From assembly GCF_014205015.1 (NCBI RefSeq), contig NZ_JACHMO010000001.1:8060001-8124000 (forward strand): a DNA stretch of 64,000 nt, read 5' to 3'. A program made the translations under genes and the position numbers. The notes under the pieces are model-generated. The model ran no database searches, was not told where the DNA came from, and saw only the letters and a program-made list of their open reading frames with translations. The stretch is from Saccharothrix ecbatanensis (lineage in GTDB: Bacteria; Actinomycetota; Actinomycetes; Mycobacteriales; Pseudonocardiaceae). Shown here in pieces: positions 51,120 through 59,293 of the stretch; positions within the stretch are counted from its first letter, which is position 1; each line of letters opens with the position of its first letter.

Positions 51120-52355
51120 TCACGGGCTTGCCGACGCGAAATCGTTCCGCCGGGTCCGCGCGGATCTGATCCAGGAGAACACGGCGGGCACGGCGAGCAC
51201 GGCGGACACCCCGCACATGATCAGCATCAGGTGCTGCGCGCCCAACGCCGTGCCGAACAGCGACAACAGGACACCCGCGACCGGCGTGGCGGCGAGCACG
51301 GCGGCGACGAAGAACCCGAGCGCGCCGCCGACGGCGTCCGCCGGCAGGTAGTCCAGTCGCCTCGTGCGCAACCAGATCGTGAACACGGTGACTCCGGCCG
51401 TCCACAGGACGTAGGCGACGGTGAAGACGACCAAGGTCGGCGCGAGTGCCATCGCCGGACCGCTCGCGACCAGCGCGACACCGGCGCCCGCGACCACGGT
51501 GCCGATGGACGTCCTGCGGAGCAGCCGTTTCGTGAGCAGTGCGGCCACGAGGCTCATCACGCTCGCCGCGCCCGCCACCACGCCGGTCATGGACGGCGCG
51601 GCGTCGAAATCGCCGACGACGATCACCGGGAGCGCACCCAGGGCGAGACCGGCCACGAGGTTCACGATGACGGTCAGCGACACCAGCGACATCAACGGCT
51701 TGCTGCCCAGCACGACCCGTGCGCCGTCGACGAGGTTGCGCAGCGGCGACCCGGCCACAGGGCTACGGCGCACTTCCAGGGACCTGAGCGCGGCGAACGT
51801 CGCCACCGCCGCGACCACGAGCACACCCGCGATCAGCACGACGCCACCGGACAGACCCGGCCACAGCAGCAGTGCGCCACCCAGCGCGGGACCCGCCGTG
51901 AACGACAGTTGTTGCGCCACCTGCACCCTCGACTGGGCGTCCGGCATGAGCGGGCTCGGCACGCATCTCGCGAGCACGGTCTCCGTCGCGATCACCGCGT
52001 GCCCGTTGAGCAGGGTCATCACGGCGGACGCGGCCATCAGCGCCACCGGCTCCGCGACCACCGCCACCACCAGGAGGACACCCGCCCTGGCGAGGTCGTT
52101 GACCAGGAACTGCCTCCTGATCGGAAACCGGTCCACCAGCACGCCGAGGACGGGCAGCGCCATGACCCGGGGCAGCCACTGCACGGCGAACGCCAGCCCG
52201 GACAACTGGACGCTGCCCGTGGTCGCGTAGATGACCACGGGGATCAGGTACGTCGACATCTGATCGGCGAGCAGGCCGAGGAACCGCGCGGCGATCAGTC
52301 GTTGCACGGCGCGCGCGGTCGTGCCCGGAGTCTCCCGCACGGCCGTGGGGTTCAC
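51120..52355 (-). CDS. MFS transporter, last gene of the biosynthetic operon
   Basis: 411-aa MFS protein with about 12 membrane helices: LIAARFLGLLADQMSTYLIPVVIYATTGSVQLSGLAFAVQWLPRVMALPVLGVLVDRF and RTSIGTVVAGAGVALVASGPAMALAPTLVVFTVAYVLW. It resembles EntS/MdfA-like exporters of natural products. GTG start overlaps the stop of the ATP-grasp gene (GTGA), so it is coupled to the biosynthetic genes and is the probable exporter of their product. Confidence 0.88.
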   Translation of the reverse strand: MNPTAVRETPGTTARAVQRLIAARFLGLLADQMSTYLIPVVIYATTGSVQLSGLAFAVQWLPRVMALPVLGVLVDRFPIRRQFLVNDLARAGVLLVVAVVAEPVALMAASAVMTLLNGHAVIATETVLARCVPSPLMPDAQSRVQVAQQLSFTAGPALGGALLLWPGLSGGVVLIAGVLVVAAVATFAALRSLEVRRSPVAGSPLRNLVDGARVVLGSKPLMSLVSLTVIVNLVAGLALGALPVIVVGDFDAAPSMTGVVAGAASVMSLVAALLTKRLLRRTSIGTVVAGAGVALVASGPAMALAPTLVVFTVAYVLWTAGVTVFTIWLRTRRLDYLPADAVGGALGFFVAAVLAATPVAGVLLSLFGTALGAQHLMLIMCGVSAVLAVPAVFSWIRSARTRRNDFASASP

Positions 52356-53563
52356 GCCAGCACTAACGAGTCGTTGAGCCAGGCCATGGCGTGCTCGATT
52401 TCGTCCAGCACGACGCGGCGGCTGTCCCCGACGACGACCATCGCGGCCACGCAGTCCACGCTGGACGACGAGTCGGTCAGCTCGGTGCCGACCACGACAC
52501 GCAGGTCGTAGTCCTTCACGGCGGGCAACGGGCACACGCTCGGCACGGACGTGACGACACCGGGACGGGGCGGCGCCAGCAGCCACCCGGCCTGCGTGTG
52601 CGGCGCCGCGGCCGGCGTCGGCATGCGGTCACCGGTGCCGAACGTGTGCCGGACGTACCACTCCAGCATGTCGACCCCGAACGCCTGGATGAGCATGTCC
52701 CTGATCTTGCCGCCGCCCACGCGGCAGCCGATCTCGTTGAAGACCAGCTCACCCTCGGGAGTGCGGAACACCTCGGCGTGGAACAGGCTCACGTTCGGCG
52801 TCGGCAACGCCCTGATGGCGCTCGTGGTCAGCTCGACGAGGGCGGCTCGGTACGGGTCGTCGGGTTCGAGCGCCGACGACACCAGCGGGTCACCCGACTC
52901 GAACGCGAGCCCGTTGGTGATCTGCGACGGCCAGCACAACCGCACCTCGCCGTCACGCACGCAGCCGTCGACCGTGTACATCTCGTTGGGCACAAAGCGT
53001 TCCGCGATCAGGTGCGCGGGCTGGTCGGTCTTGATCGGACACCCGGGGCCGAGGAACCGCTCCAGCTCAAGCTGGTCCCGCAGCACGTGCACGTCGATGG
53101 ACGACGCGCCGGTGCGGGGCTTCACCACCACGGGGTAGTCGTGGCGACGGGTGAACTCGATGAGGTCCGTCGCGCTGTCGACCGCGCCGTACGCGGTCAC
53201 CGGCACGCCCGCCGCGCTGAGCACCTGCTTCATCACCAGTTTGTCGCGGTAGGCGGTGGCGCTGTGCACACCTTGCCCCGGCAGTCCCCACGCCGCCCGC
53301 AGCGTGGCGGCCCGCAGGATGTCGAACTCGGACATGGCGAGCACCGCGTCGAAGCGGTAGGTGTCGTGCAGGCGGTAGGCGTGGAACTCGACCATCGCCG
53401 TGCTGGTGTAGTCGTCCAGCGCCACGATCTCCGCGTACCCCTCCGGCTCGACGGGGGGCAGCGCGCCCGCGCGGGTCAGTAGCACCAGTTCGTGCTCGTC
53501 GTCGATCCACTCGCGGTAGGGCACCCGGTCGAGCACGTAGCGGTTGAGGATGAGGATCTTCAT
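52352..53563 (-). CDS. ATP-grasp ligase II
   Basis: 403-aa ATP-grasp enzyme: MKILILNRYVLDRVPYREWID, ATP site YPVVVKPRTGASSIDVHVL, metal site LVFNEIGCRVGGGKIRDML. Family members join a carboxylate to an amine with ATP (L-amino-acid ligases, BtrJ/DdaF-like). The C-terminal 110 residues form an extra domain. ATG overlaps the stop of the first ATP-grasp gene. Two ligases imply at least two amide bonds, or bond plus phosphorylated intermediate, in the product. Confidence 0.88.
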   Translation of the reverse strand: MKILILNRYVLDRVPYREWIDDEHELVLLTRAGALPPVEPEGYAEIVALDDYTSTAMVEFHAYRLHDTYRFDAVLAMSEFDILRAATLRAAWGLPGQGVHSATAYRDKLVMKQVLSAAGVPVTAYGAVDSATDLIEFTRRHDYPVVVKPRTGASSIDVHVLRDQLELERFLGPGCPIKTDQPAHLIAERFVPNEMYTVDGCVRDGEVRLCWPSQITNGLAFESGDPLVSSALEPDDPYRAALVELTTSAIRALPTPNVSLFHAEVFRTPEGELVFNEIGCRVGGGKIRDMLIQAFGVDMLEWYVRHTFGTGDRMPTPAAAPHTQAGWLLAPPRPGVVTSVPSVCPLPAVKDYDLRVVVGTELTDSSSSVDCVAAMVVVGDSRRVVLDEIEHAMAWLNDSLVLA

Positions 53564-54804
53564 GTCGGGAATTCCTGCCAGTCGAAGGACAACGCCCGCA
53601 CGGCGTCGTTCGCACGCTCAGCCGCTACCGCCGAGTTCTCGCCCGTGGCGATGACCGAGGCCACCCGGTCGCGGTTGGACCCGTTGCTCTCGTACGTCAC
53701 GCCGACTCCCTTGTACAGTCGCACTTCCGCCACGTCCGGCCGTGCCAGCACGTCGTCCACGCCCTGGATCGAACGCAACCGACCACTCGGCGGCGCCACG
53801 GCGAACGCGATGGCCGCGCCACCCGTTCCCGTGCCCGGCTCTCCCGGCGGCAGCCCGAGATGGGCGCGCACGAGCTCCGTGGTCAGGTCCACGCCGATCG
53901 CCAGCCGCACCAGTTCCGGGATGCGGTCGCCCGCGAGCCGCGGGTTGACCTCGATGATCTTCGTCTGATCGCCGGAGAGCCGGAGTTCGACGTGCGCGGC
54001 GCCCCACTCGAGGCCGAGCACGCGCAAGGCCGTCAACGCCGCGACCGCCGCCTGTCGGTGCACGGACTCCGGTTCCGGCGCGGGCACCAGGTGCCCGAGC
54101 TCGACGAAGTACGGCTCCGGTCCGATCACCTTCCTGGTGACGGCGACGGCGCGGCCACTCACGACCTCGACCGAGAACTCGGCGCCGTGGATGTACTCCT
54201 CGACCTGCACCAGCGGTCGCACCGCGAGCCCGACGTACTCGCCGACGGCCAGGATCAGCCGTGCCTGGTCCCGCACCTCCTCCTCGGTGGCGCAGAGCTT
54301 CACGAACGCGCTGCCGGTCAGGTGCACCGGCTTCACGACCACGGGGAAACCCAGCTCGGCCGCCCGCTTGGCGACGAGCACCGGGTCGTCGCCGACGACG
54401 TGCCCGACCGTCAGTTCCGGCGCGCGGTCCCGCAGCACGTCGCGCATCTCCGGCTTGTCGCGGCACCGCGCGACGGCGTCCGGATCCGGCCCCGGCACAC
54501 CGAAGACCAGCGCGGCGCGGGCGGCGATCTCCATCGTGTACTCGTAGAAGGACGCGATCCCCCGCAGTTCGTACTCTTCCGCCAGCTCACCGCACGCACG
54601 CAAGACCTCGTCGAGGTCGAACGTCGCGCACTTCACGACCGGCACCCCGAGTTCGGCGTAGCGGTCCAGCAGCCCCGCGGGGAGGTCTGCCGCCATCTGG
54701 CTCAGCAGCACCGGTTGGACGCCGCACTCCCGCATCCGCACGGCCGCCGACTCACCCGCGCCGGTGCGCGGGGTCTCGACGATCACACACGCGTCCGGCT
54801 TCAC
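53560..54804 (-). CDS. ATP-grasp ligase I
   Basis: 414-aa ATP-grasp enzyme: VKPDACVIVETPRTGAGES, MRDVLRDRAPELTVGHVVGDD, ATP site GFPVVVKPVHLTGSAFVKLC, VEEYIHGAEFSVEVV and IIEVNPRLAGDRIPELVRLAIG. The pattern fits L-amino-acid/peptide ligases. Only moderate similarity to the second ligase (different N-termini), so each probably has its own substrate. GTG start overlaps the HAD stop (GTGA). Confidence 0.9.
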   Translation of the reverse strand: MKPDACVIVETPRTGAGESAAVRMRECGVQPVLLSQMAADLPAGLLDRYAELGVPVVKCATFDLDEVLRACGELAEEYELRGIASFYEYTMEIAARAALVFGVPGPDPDAVARCRDKPEMRDVLRDRAPELTVGHVVGDDPVLVAKRAAELGFPVVVKPVHLTGSAFVKLCATEEEVRDQARLILAVGEYVGLAVRPLVQVEEYIHGAEFSVEVVSGRAVAVTRKVIGPEPYFVELGHLVPAPEPESVHRQAAVAALTALRVLGLEWGAAHVELRLSGDQTKIIEVNPRLAGDRIPELVRLAIGVDLTTELVRAHLGLPPGEPGTGTGGAAIAFAVAPPSGRLRSIQGVDDVLARPDVAEVRLYKGVGVTYESNGSNRDRVASVIATGENSAVAAERANDAVRALSFDWQEFPT

Positions 54805-55457
54805 GACGCGCCTCCGGCGAGCGCCACGAGGTCGGCGCACCCGAGCACCGCCAGGTCTGGGTCGACCCGCACGGCGGTGCCCTGAAAACGGCCGGGGTCG
54901 GGACCGATGCCGACGAAGGGGAGGCCGAGCGCGGCGGCGGCCTCGGCGTCCCACGCGCCGTCGCCGACCGACACCGCCCGCTCGTGCGCCGCCCGGCCGA
55001 CCGCCGCGGCCACGATCTCCACGCGGCTGAGGTGGTCGCTCGCGGTCACGACCGGGAACTTCTCGGCGGCGGGCCCGAGGTGCGCGAGCTTCATCGCGGT
55101 GACGCCGGCCATCCCACCCGTCGCCACCACGGCCGTGCAAGAGTCCGATTCGGACAGTTCGGCGATCAGCCGCGCCGCACCGGGCACCTCCTCCAGCGGA
55201 TCTCGCGCGAGTTCCTCGCCGAAGTACTCGGTGAGCAACGAGTCCAACCGCGCCAGTTCCTCCGGCGAGACACCGCGACCGACACCGGCCTCGAACAGCT
55301 CGTCGAGGATGCCCGAGTCCGTGTGGTGCCGGAACCGGTCCCAGCCGCCGGTCACCACGGGCACCGGGAAGTGCGCGTACGCGCGCACCAGCGCGGCCTG
55401 GTGCTGGCGCACGCTGAGCAGCAGGGTGCCGTCGATGTCCAGCACGACCGTCACCAT
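54801..55457 (-). CDS. HAD-family phosphatase
   Basis: 218-aa HAD hydrolase: MVTVVLDIDGTLLL (nucleophile and acid Asp), VVATGGMAGVTAMKL, SVGDGAWDAEAAAAL (GDGxxD). A helical cap of about 70 residues follows motif I. In this operon it could remove a phosphate or CMP-derived phosphate from an intermediate. GGAGG stands 6 bases before the ATG, and the gene overlaps the PssA-like gene by 7 bases. Confidence 0.88.
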   Translation of the reverse strand: MVTVVLDIDGTLLLSVRQHQAALVRAYAHFPVPVVTGGWDRFRHHTDSGILDELFEAGVGRGVSPEELARLDSLLTEYFGEELARDPLEEVPGAARLIAELSESDSCTAVVATGGMAGVTAMKLAHLGPAAEKFPVVTASDHLSRVEIVAAAVGRAAHERAVSVGDGAWDAEAAAALGLPFVGIGPDPGRFQGTAVRVDPDLAVLGCADLVALAGGAS

Positions 55458-56092
55458 GGTCCACCTCCGTCAAGGACGATCAGCATTGGCGCCGCTACGA
55501 CGCAGAAAGCGGTGAAAACGTACACACCCCAGCCGGTGATCTTCGGCACCGACAGCGAGGAGACGTGCAGCACCGCACAGCACACGACCACGGCGTAGAG
55601 GACGACTGGCAACGCGGAACCGAGCAACGGCGTGGCCAGCACCACCAGCGCTATCGCCGGGGTGTTGTGCACGATCGGCAGACCGCGGTAGCGGCCGGAC
55701 ACGTCGAGTCCCACCACGTTGAAGTAGGCGAGCCGGACCGCGCCGGCCACCGCCACCGCCAGCGCGCCCGGCCAGTACTGCGGCGCGAACCCGCCCGCGG
55801 CCAGCAGCACCATGGCCGGGTTGATCCCGCCGCTCACCAGGTCGGCGAGCGAGTCGAGCTGACCACCGAACTCACGGGTCAGCTGCGCGCGGCCCGCCGT
55901 GGCACGCGCTACGCGGCCGTCCCACCAGTCGCACAGCACCGCGAGCAGCGTCATCGCGACCGCGAGCTCGACCCGGCCGATCGCGGCGAACGCGGTGCCG
56001 CAGATCGCGAGCACCAACCCGCCGAGCGTCAGCAGGTTGGCGGGATCGGCGACAACGGCGCCGATGCCCGGCCGGCGGAGGTCGCCGCTCAC
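55451..56092 (-). CDS. CDP-alcohol phosphotransferase (PssA-like) with an altered motif
   Basis: 213-aa membrane protein. Motif DWWDGRVAR...GGQLDSLADLV carries the four Asp (55, 58, 80, 84) of CDP-alcohol phosphatidyltransferases, and EFGGQLDSLADLVS is PssA-like. Between AR and the following Gly there are 12 residues instead of the usual 8, a 4-residue insertion. Four or five membrane helices. These enzymes replace CMP of a CDP-alcohol with another alcohol. GTG overlaps the previous stop. In an operon that makes a CMP-activated intermediate its role could be to spend that activation. Confidence 0.88.
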   Translation of the reverse strand: MSGDLRRPGIGAVVADPANLLTLGGLVLAICGTAFAAIGRVELAVAMTLLAVLCDWWDGRVARATAGRAQLTREFGGQLDSLADLVSGGINPAMVLLAAGGFAPQYWPGALAVAVAGAVRLAYFNVVGLDVSGRYRGLPIVHNTPAIALVVLATPLLGSALPVVLYAVVVCCAVLHVSSLSVPKITGWGVYVFTAFCVVAAPMLIVLDGGGPW

Positions 56093-57945
56093 GCCGGCAC
56101 GACCAGCCGGTGACTGTCGTCCGCCGTGAGCCGCGCCATCCCGTCGAGCAGCCGGTAGTTCTCCTCGGCGGTCCGGGACGCGATGCGCAGGAACCGGTGA
56201 CCGTCCGCCATCGACTTCCCGGCGCAGTGCTTCACCATGGTGCCGTAGAAGGTGAACAGGTCCTCGGCGAGTGCGCGCCCGTCCATCGCCCCGGTCAGCT
56301 CGACCATCACGAAGTTCGCGTCCGGTCGCCACGCGGTGATGCCGTCGATGTCGACCAGGCCGTGGTAGAGCTGGTCGCGCTCGACGCGCACCTGGCGGCA
56401 GCTGAGGGTGAAGTCGTCCAGGAACCTCGGCAGCAGCCGCAGGAACGACTCGGCGAACCCGTTGACGTTCCAGATCGGCAGGTCGGCCCGGACGGCGTCC
56501 ACGAAGTCGGTGTCGGCCGACGCGAGGTAGCCGAGCCGCAACCCGCCGATCCCGTACACCTTGCTCATGCTCTTGAGGATCACGAGGTTCGGGTGCTGGT
56601 CCAGCTCACCGGCGAGCGTCTGCCGAGCCGGGTCCGCGCAGAAGTCCACGAAGGACTCGTCCAGCAGCAGGGTGCAGCCCGCCGACGCCAGCTCGCGGCA
56701 CAGCCTGCGCAGGTCGGCGGCGGGCACCGCCAGCGAAGTCGGGTTGTTCGGGCTGACCACGATCGCCAGTTTGGCGCCGCACCGCCGCGCCTCGGCGGCC
56801 AACGCGTCGACGTCCAGCTCGAACGACGGCCTCGGCAGCTCGTGCCGGACCAGGCGACCGGGCCCGACGCTGTTCTCGTACTCGTTGAACCCCGGCACCG
56901 GGATGATCACCGGGCCGGACGTGACGCGGACCAGCGCGCGGATCAGCTCCGAACCGCCGTTGGCGACCGCGAGCCGGTCCTCGTCGAGACCGAGGGCGAG
57001 GGACGCGAGCCGGGCCAGCTCCCGTTGCCCGCTCGGGTAGTGCGCGATGAGGTGGTCCATGTCCCGTGCCAGCGCCCGTTTCAGACCGCGCGGCGGGAAG
57101 TGCAGGTTGTACAGCAACGCGTGGTCGATCACGGGGTACCGCCAGTAACTGCCGTAGATCTCGTTGAGCCTGCGCAGTTGTGCCTTGCGGTCGGTGAGCT
57201 GGAACTCGGCCCGGTCGCGGTCGGTGTGGTCGTCGATCTCGAACCACTGCTCGGCCGGCCACACGACCTGGTGGAACTCGAACCGGCCCCGCTCGATGGA
57301 GCGTCGGAACACCGACTCGTAGTAGTCGCCGGTGTTTCCGGCGGCGATGGCCGCGTCCAGGTCCGGGACCAGCTCTTCGACGAGGTACTCCCGGCGGAGC
57401 AAGGAGATGTTGACGGTCTTGAACGTGCCGTCGAAGTCGAAGTCGTCGCCCTGGTTCGGCTTGTCGAACAGGCGGGCGACGCGCCCGGTCGGGTCCGCGG
57501 TGACGACCGTGCCGTCCATCGTGGACGACCACGGCGAGGTGGCGATCACGTTGCCGGCCGGCCTGGTCAGCAACGACCGCAGCAGGTGGCCGCGGTAGAC
57601 GATGTCGGCTTCGAGCAGCAGCACGTCCTCGGTGAGGTGCTCGCGGGCCAGCCAGAGCGAGTAGATGTTGTTGGTCGTGCGGAAGTCCTCCGACATGACG
57701 TACGTGACGTCGATGCCGGCGAAGCGGGCGCCGACCGCCTCCCGGATCTGTTCGTGCATGTGGCCGACCACGATCACGGCGGTTTCGACGCCGACGGCCG
57801 CGAGGTTCTCCAACGTCCGGTGCAGGATCGCCTTGTCGGCGATCTCGATGAGCGGCTTCGGGCTGGCACGGGTGGACAGACCGAGGCGGTTTCCCCTGCC
57901 TGCGGCCAGGATGATGGCTCGGGTGGGTGTCGTGGCTGTAGTCAA
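56089..57945 (-). CDS. cytidylyltransferase-PLP enzyme fusion (FrbH/PntC-like)
   Basis: 618-aa bifunctional protein. Residues 1-265: NTP transferase, AIILAAGRGNRLGLSTRASPKPLIEIADKAILHRTLENL, LEADIVYRG (Asp114), DFDFDGTFKTVNISLLRREYL. Residues 270-618: CobD/HisC-like PLP enzyme, NGGSELIRALVRV, SPNNPTS, LLLDESFVDF (Asp429), SKVYGIGGLRLGY (Lys462, PLP). FrbH of FR-900098 biosynthesis has the same fusion: it attaches CMP to 2-amino-4-phosphonobutyrate and decarboxylates it. TTG start, with GGAG 7 bases upstream; 64 bases after the N-oxygenase gene. Confidence 0.9.
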   Translation of the reverse strand: MTTATTPTRAIILAAGRGNRLGLSTRASPKPLIEIADKAILHRTLENLAAVGVETAVIVVGHMHEQIREAVGARFAGIDVTYVMSEDFRTTNNIYSLWLAREHLTEDVLLLEADIVYRGHLLRSLLTRPAGNVIATSPWSSTMDGTVVTADPTGRVARLFDKPNQGDDFDFDGTFKTVNISLLRREYLVEELVPDLDAAIAAGNTGDYYESVFRRSIERGRFEFHQVVWPAEQWFEIDDHTDRDRAEFQLTDRKAQLRRLNEIYGSYWRYPVIDHALLYNLHFPPRGLKRALARDMDHLIAHYPSGQRELARLASLALGLDEDRLAVANGGSELIRALVRVTSGPVIIPVPGFNEYENSVGPGRLVRHELPRPSFELDVDALAAEARRCGAKLAIVVSPNNPTSLAVPAADLRRLCRELASAGCTLLLDESFVDFCADPARQTLAGELDQHPNLVILKSMSKVYGIGGLRLGYLASADTDFVDAVRADLPIWNVNGFAESFLRLLPRFLDDFTLSCRQVRVERDQLYHGLVDIDGITAWRPDANFVMVELTGAMDGRALAEDLFTFYGTMVKHCAGKSMADGHRFLRIASRTAEENYRLLDGMARLTADDSHRLVVPA

Positions 57946-58009
57946 GAGTCTTCTCCGTGAGCGCGCGGACGGGCCGCAGGCGCACCTGCCGGCGGCGACA
58001 ACGATTTCG

Positions 58010-59293
58010 TCAGACGATGGCGGGGCGGCGCAGTGTCGAGGTGATGACGGACGCGACGTCGTGCTGGTAGAGCCAGACACCGTCCGCCCGGCCGCGGAAG
58101 CGCGGCTCGCCACCGACCGCGGAGGACACCCGCAGCCCGCAACCGAGCCCGAACGCGACGAGTTCCGGCACGGACCGCCCGGACTCGTCGACGAGGTGCC
58201 CGTCGGCGTCGACCGCGTGGCCGTCCGCCGTGGTCAGCAGGCGCAGCGACTCGCCGTCCCGTCCGGTGACGGGCGGGACGGCGCCGTCGAACCCGGTCGC
58301 CGCGACCACGAGGTCCGCGGCCGCCAGCACGTCGGTGTACGTCCGACGTGGGGCGTCCGGGGTGATCGGCAGCACGTCGAGCGTCGAGGGCCGCGTACCG
58401 GCCAAGCCCATCGTGCGGGCCGCGAGGTCCTTCGCCCTGCCGCGCAGGCCGCTGTACCGGTTGACCCTGCCGCTCAACGGGCACACGTCCTCGGTGTCGA
58501 ACGGGTAGCCCTCGGCGGCCGCCATGGCGGTGCTGGTGTAGAACAACCGCAGCGGGCTGCGGTGGAGCACCGTGACGTGCGGACGCTCGCCGAGTAGTTC
58601 CTCCTCCAGCAACAGATGTGCGACCGACCAGGCGCTGTGCGCGCCGCCGACGACGACCACGCGCGGGTTCGGACCCAGCGCGGCGAGTTCGGCGCGGCGG
58701 TCGATCAGGGCCGAGGAGTGCACCGACTTGTCGAGGTAGTGCCACAGGTTCAGGTCATCGCGCAGCTTGATCCGGTCCAGCGGACGGGGCTGCCCGCCGG
58801 TGGCGACGACCACGGTGCGCGCCGTCGCGGTGTCCGCCGCCCCGGTGGCCTCGTCGACCATCCGCACCTCGGCCCCGCCCGCCGGCAGCAGCCGGATGGC
58901 GTCGACCCGGGTGCCCAGGCGGACGTCACCGCCGGGGTGCGAGGCAATCGCTTCCCCCACAACGGTTCCGAGCTCGCGCAGGTACTCGCCCACCACCGGC
59001 AGCGGCGGCGTCGTGCCTGCCAACGCCCGCACGGCGGCCACTGACGAGTGGTCCCGCAGAGCGGCGAGCCGGGGGTCGACGCCATCGTCGTCCAGCGCCT
59101 CCAGGAACGCCCCGCCGAGCGAGTTGGCTTCGATCCGGTAGTGCGCCAGCGATCCCGCGCCGAGCTGCGCGGACCGCTCGACCAGCAGGACGCCGGGCGC
59201 CAGGAACGCGTCAAGTGCGTTGTGCCGCATGGCGTGCACGAAAAGGCCGGTGCCCGCCGGACCGCCACCGCAGACGATCAGATCGTGGATCAC
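58010..59293 (-). CDS. flavin-dependent N-oxygenase-like monooxygenase (FrbG-like)
   Basis: 427-aa FAD/NADPH enzyme of the ornithine/lysine N-hydroxylase class: FAD site DLIVCGGGPAGTGLF, NADPH site VVVVGGAHSAWSVAHLL, and VVAATGFDG (ATG[YF] motif). It probably hydroxylates a primary amine to a hydroxylamine, as FrbG does on CMP-bound 3-aminopropylphosphonate. GTG overlaps the stop of the acyltransferase gene (GTGA). Confidence 0.87.
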   Translation of the reverse strand: MIHDLIVCGGGPAGTGLFVHAMRHNALDAFLAPGVLLVERSAQLGAGSLAHYRIEANSLGGAFLEALDDDGVDPRLAALRDHSSVAAVRALAGTTPPLPVVGEYLRELGTVVGEAIASHPGGDVRLGTRVDAIRLLPAGGAEVRMVDEATGAADTATARTVVVATGGQPRPLDRIKLRDDLNLWHYLDKSVHSSALIDRRAELAALGPNPRVVVVGGAHSAWSVAHLLLEEELLGERPHVTVLHRSPLRLFYTSTAMAAAEGYPFDTEDVCPLSGRVNRYSGLRGRAKDLAARTMGLAGTRPSTLDVLPITPDAPRRTYTDVLAAADLVVAATGFDGAVPPVTGRDGESLRLLTTADGHAVDADGHLVDESGRSVPELVAFGLGCGLRVSSAVGGEPRFRGRADGVWLYQHDVASVITSTLRRPAIV

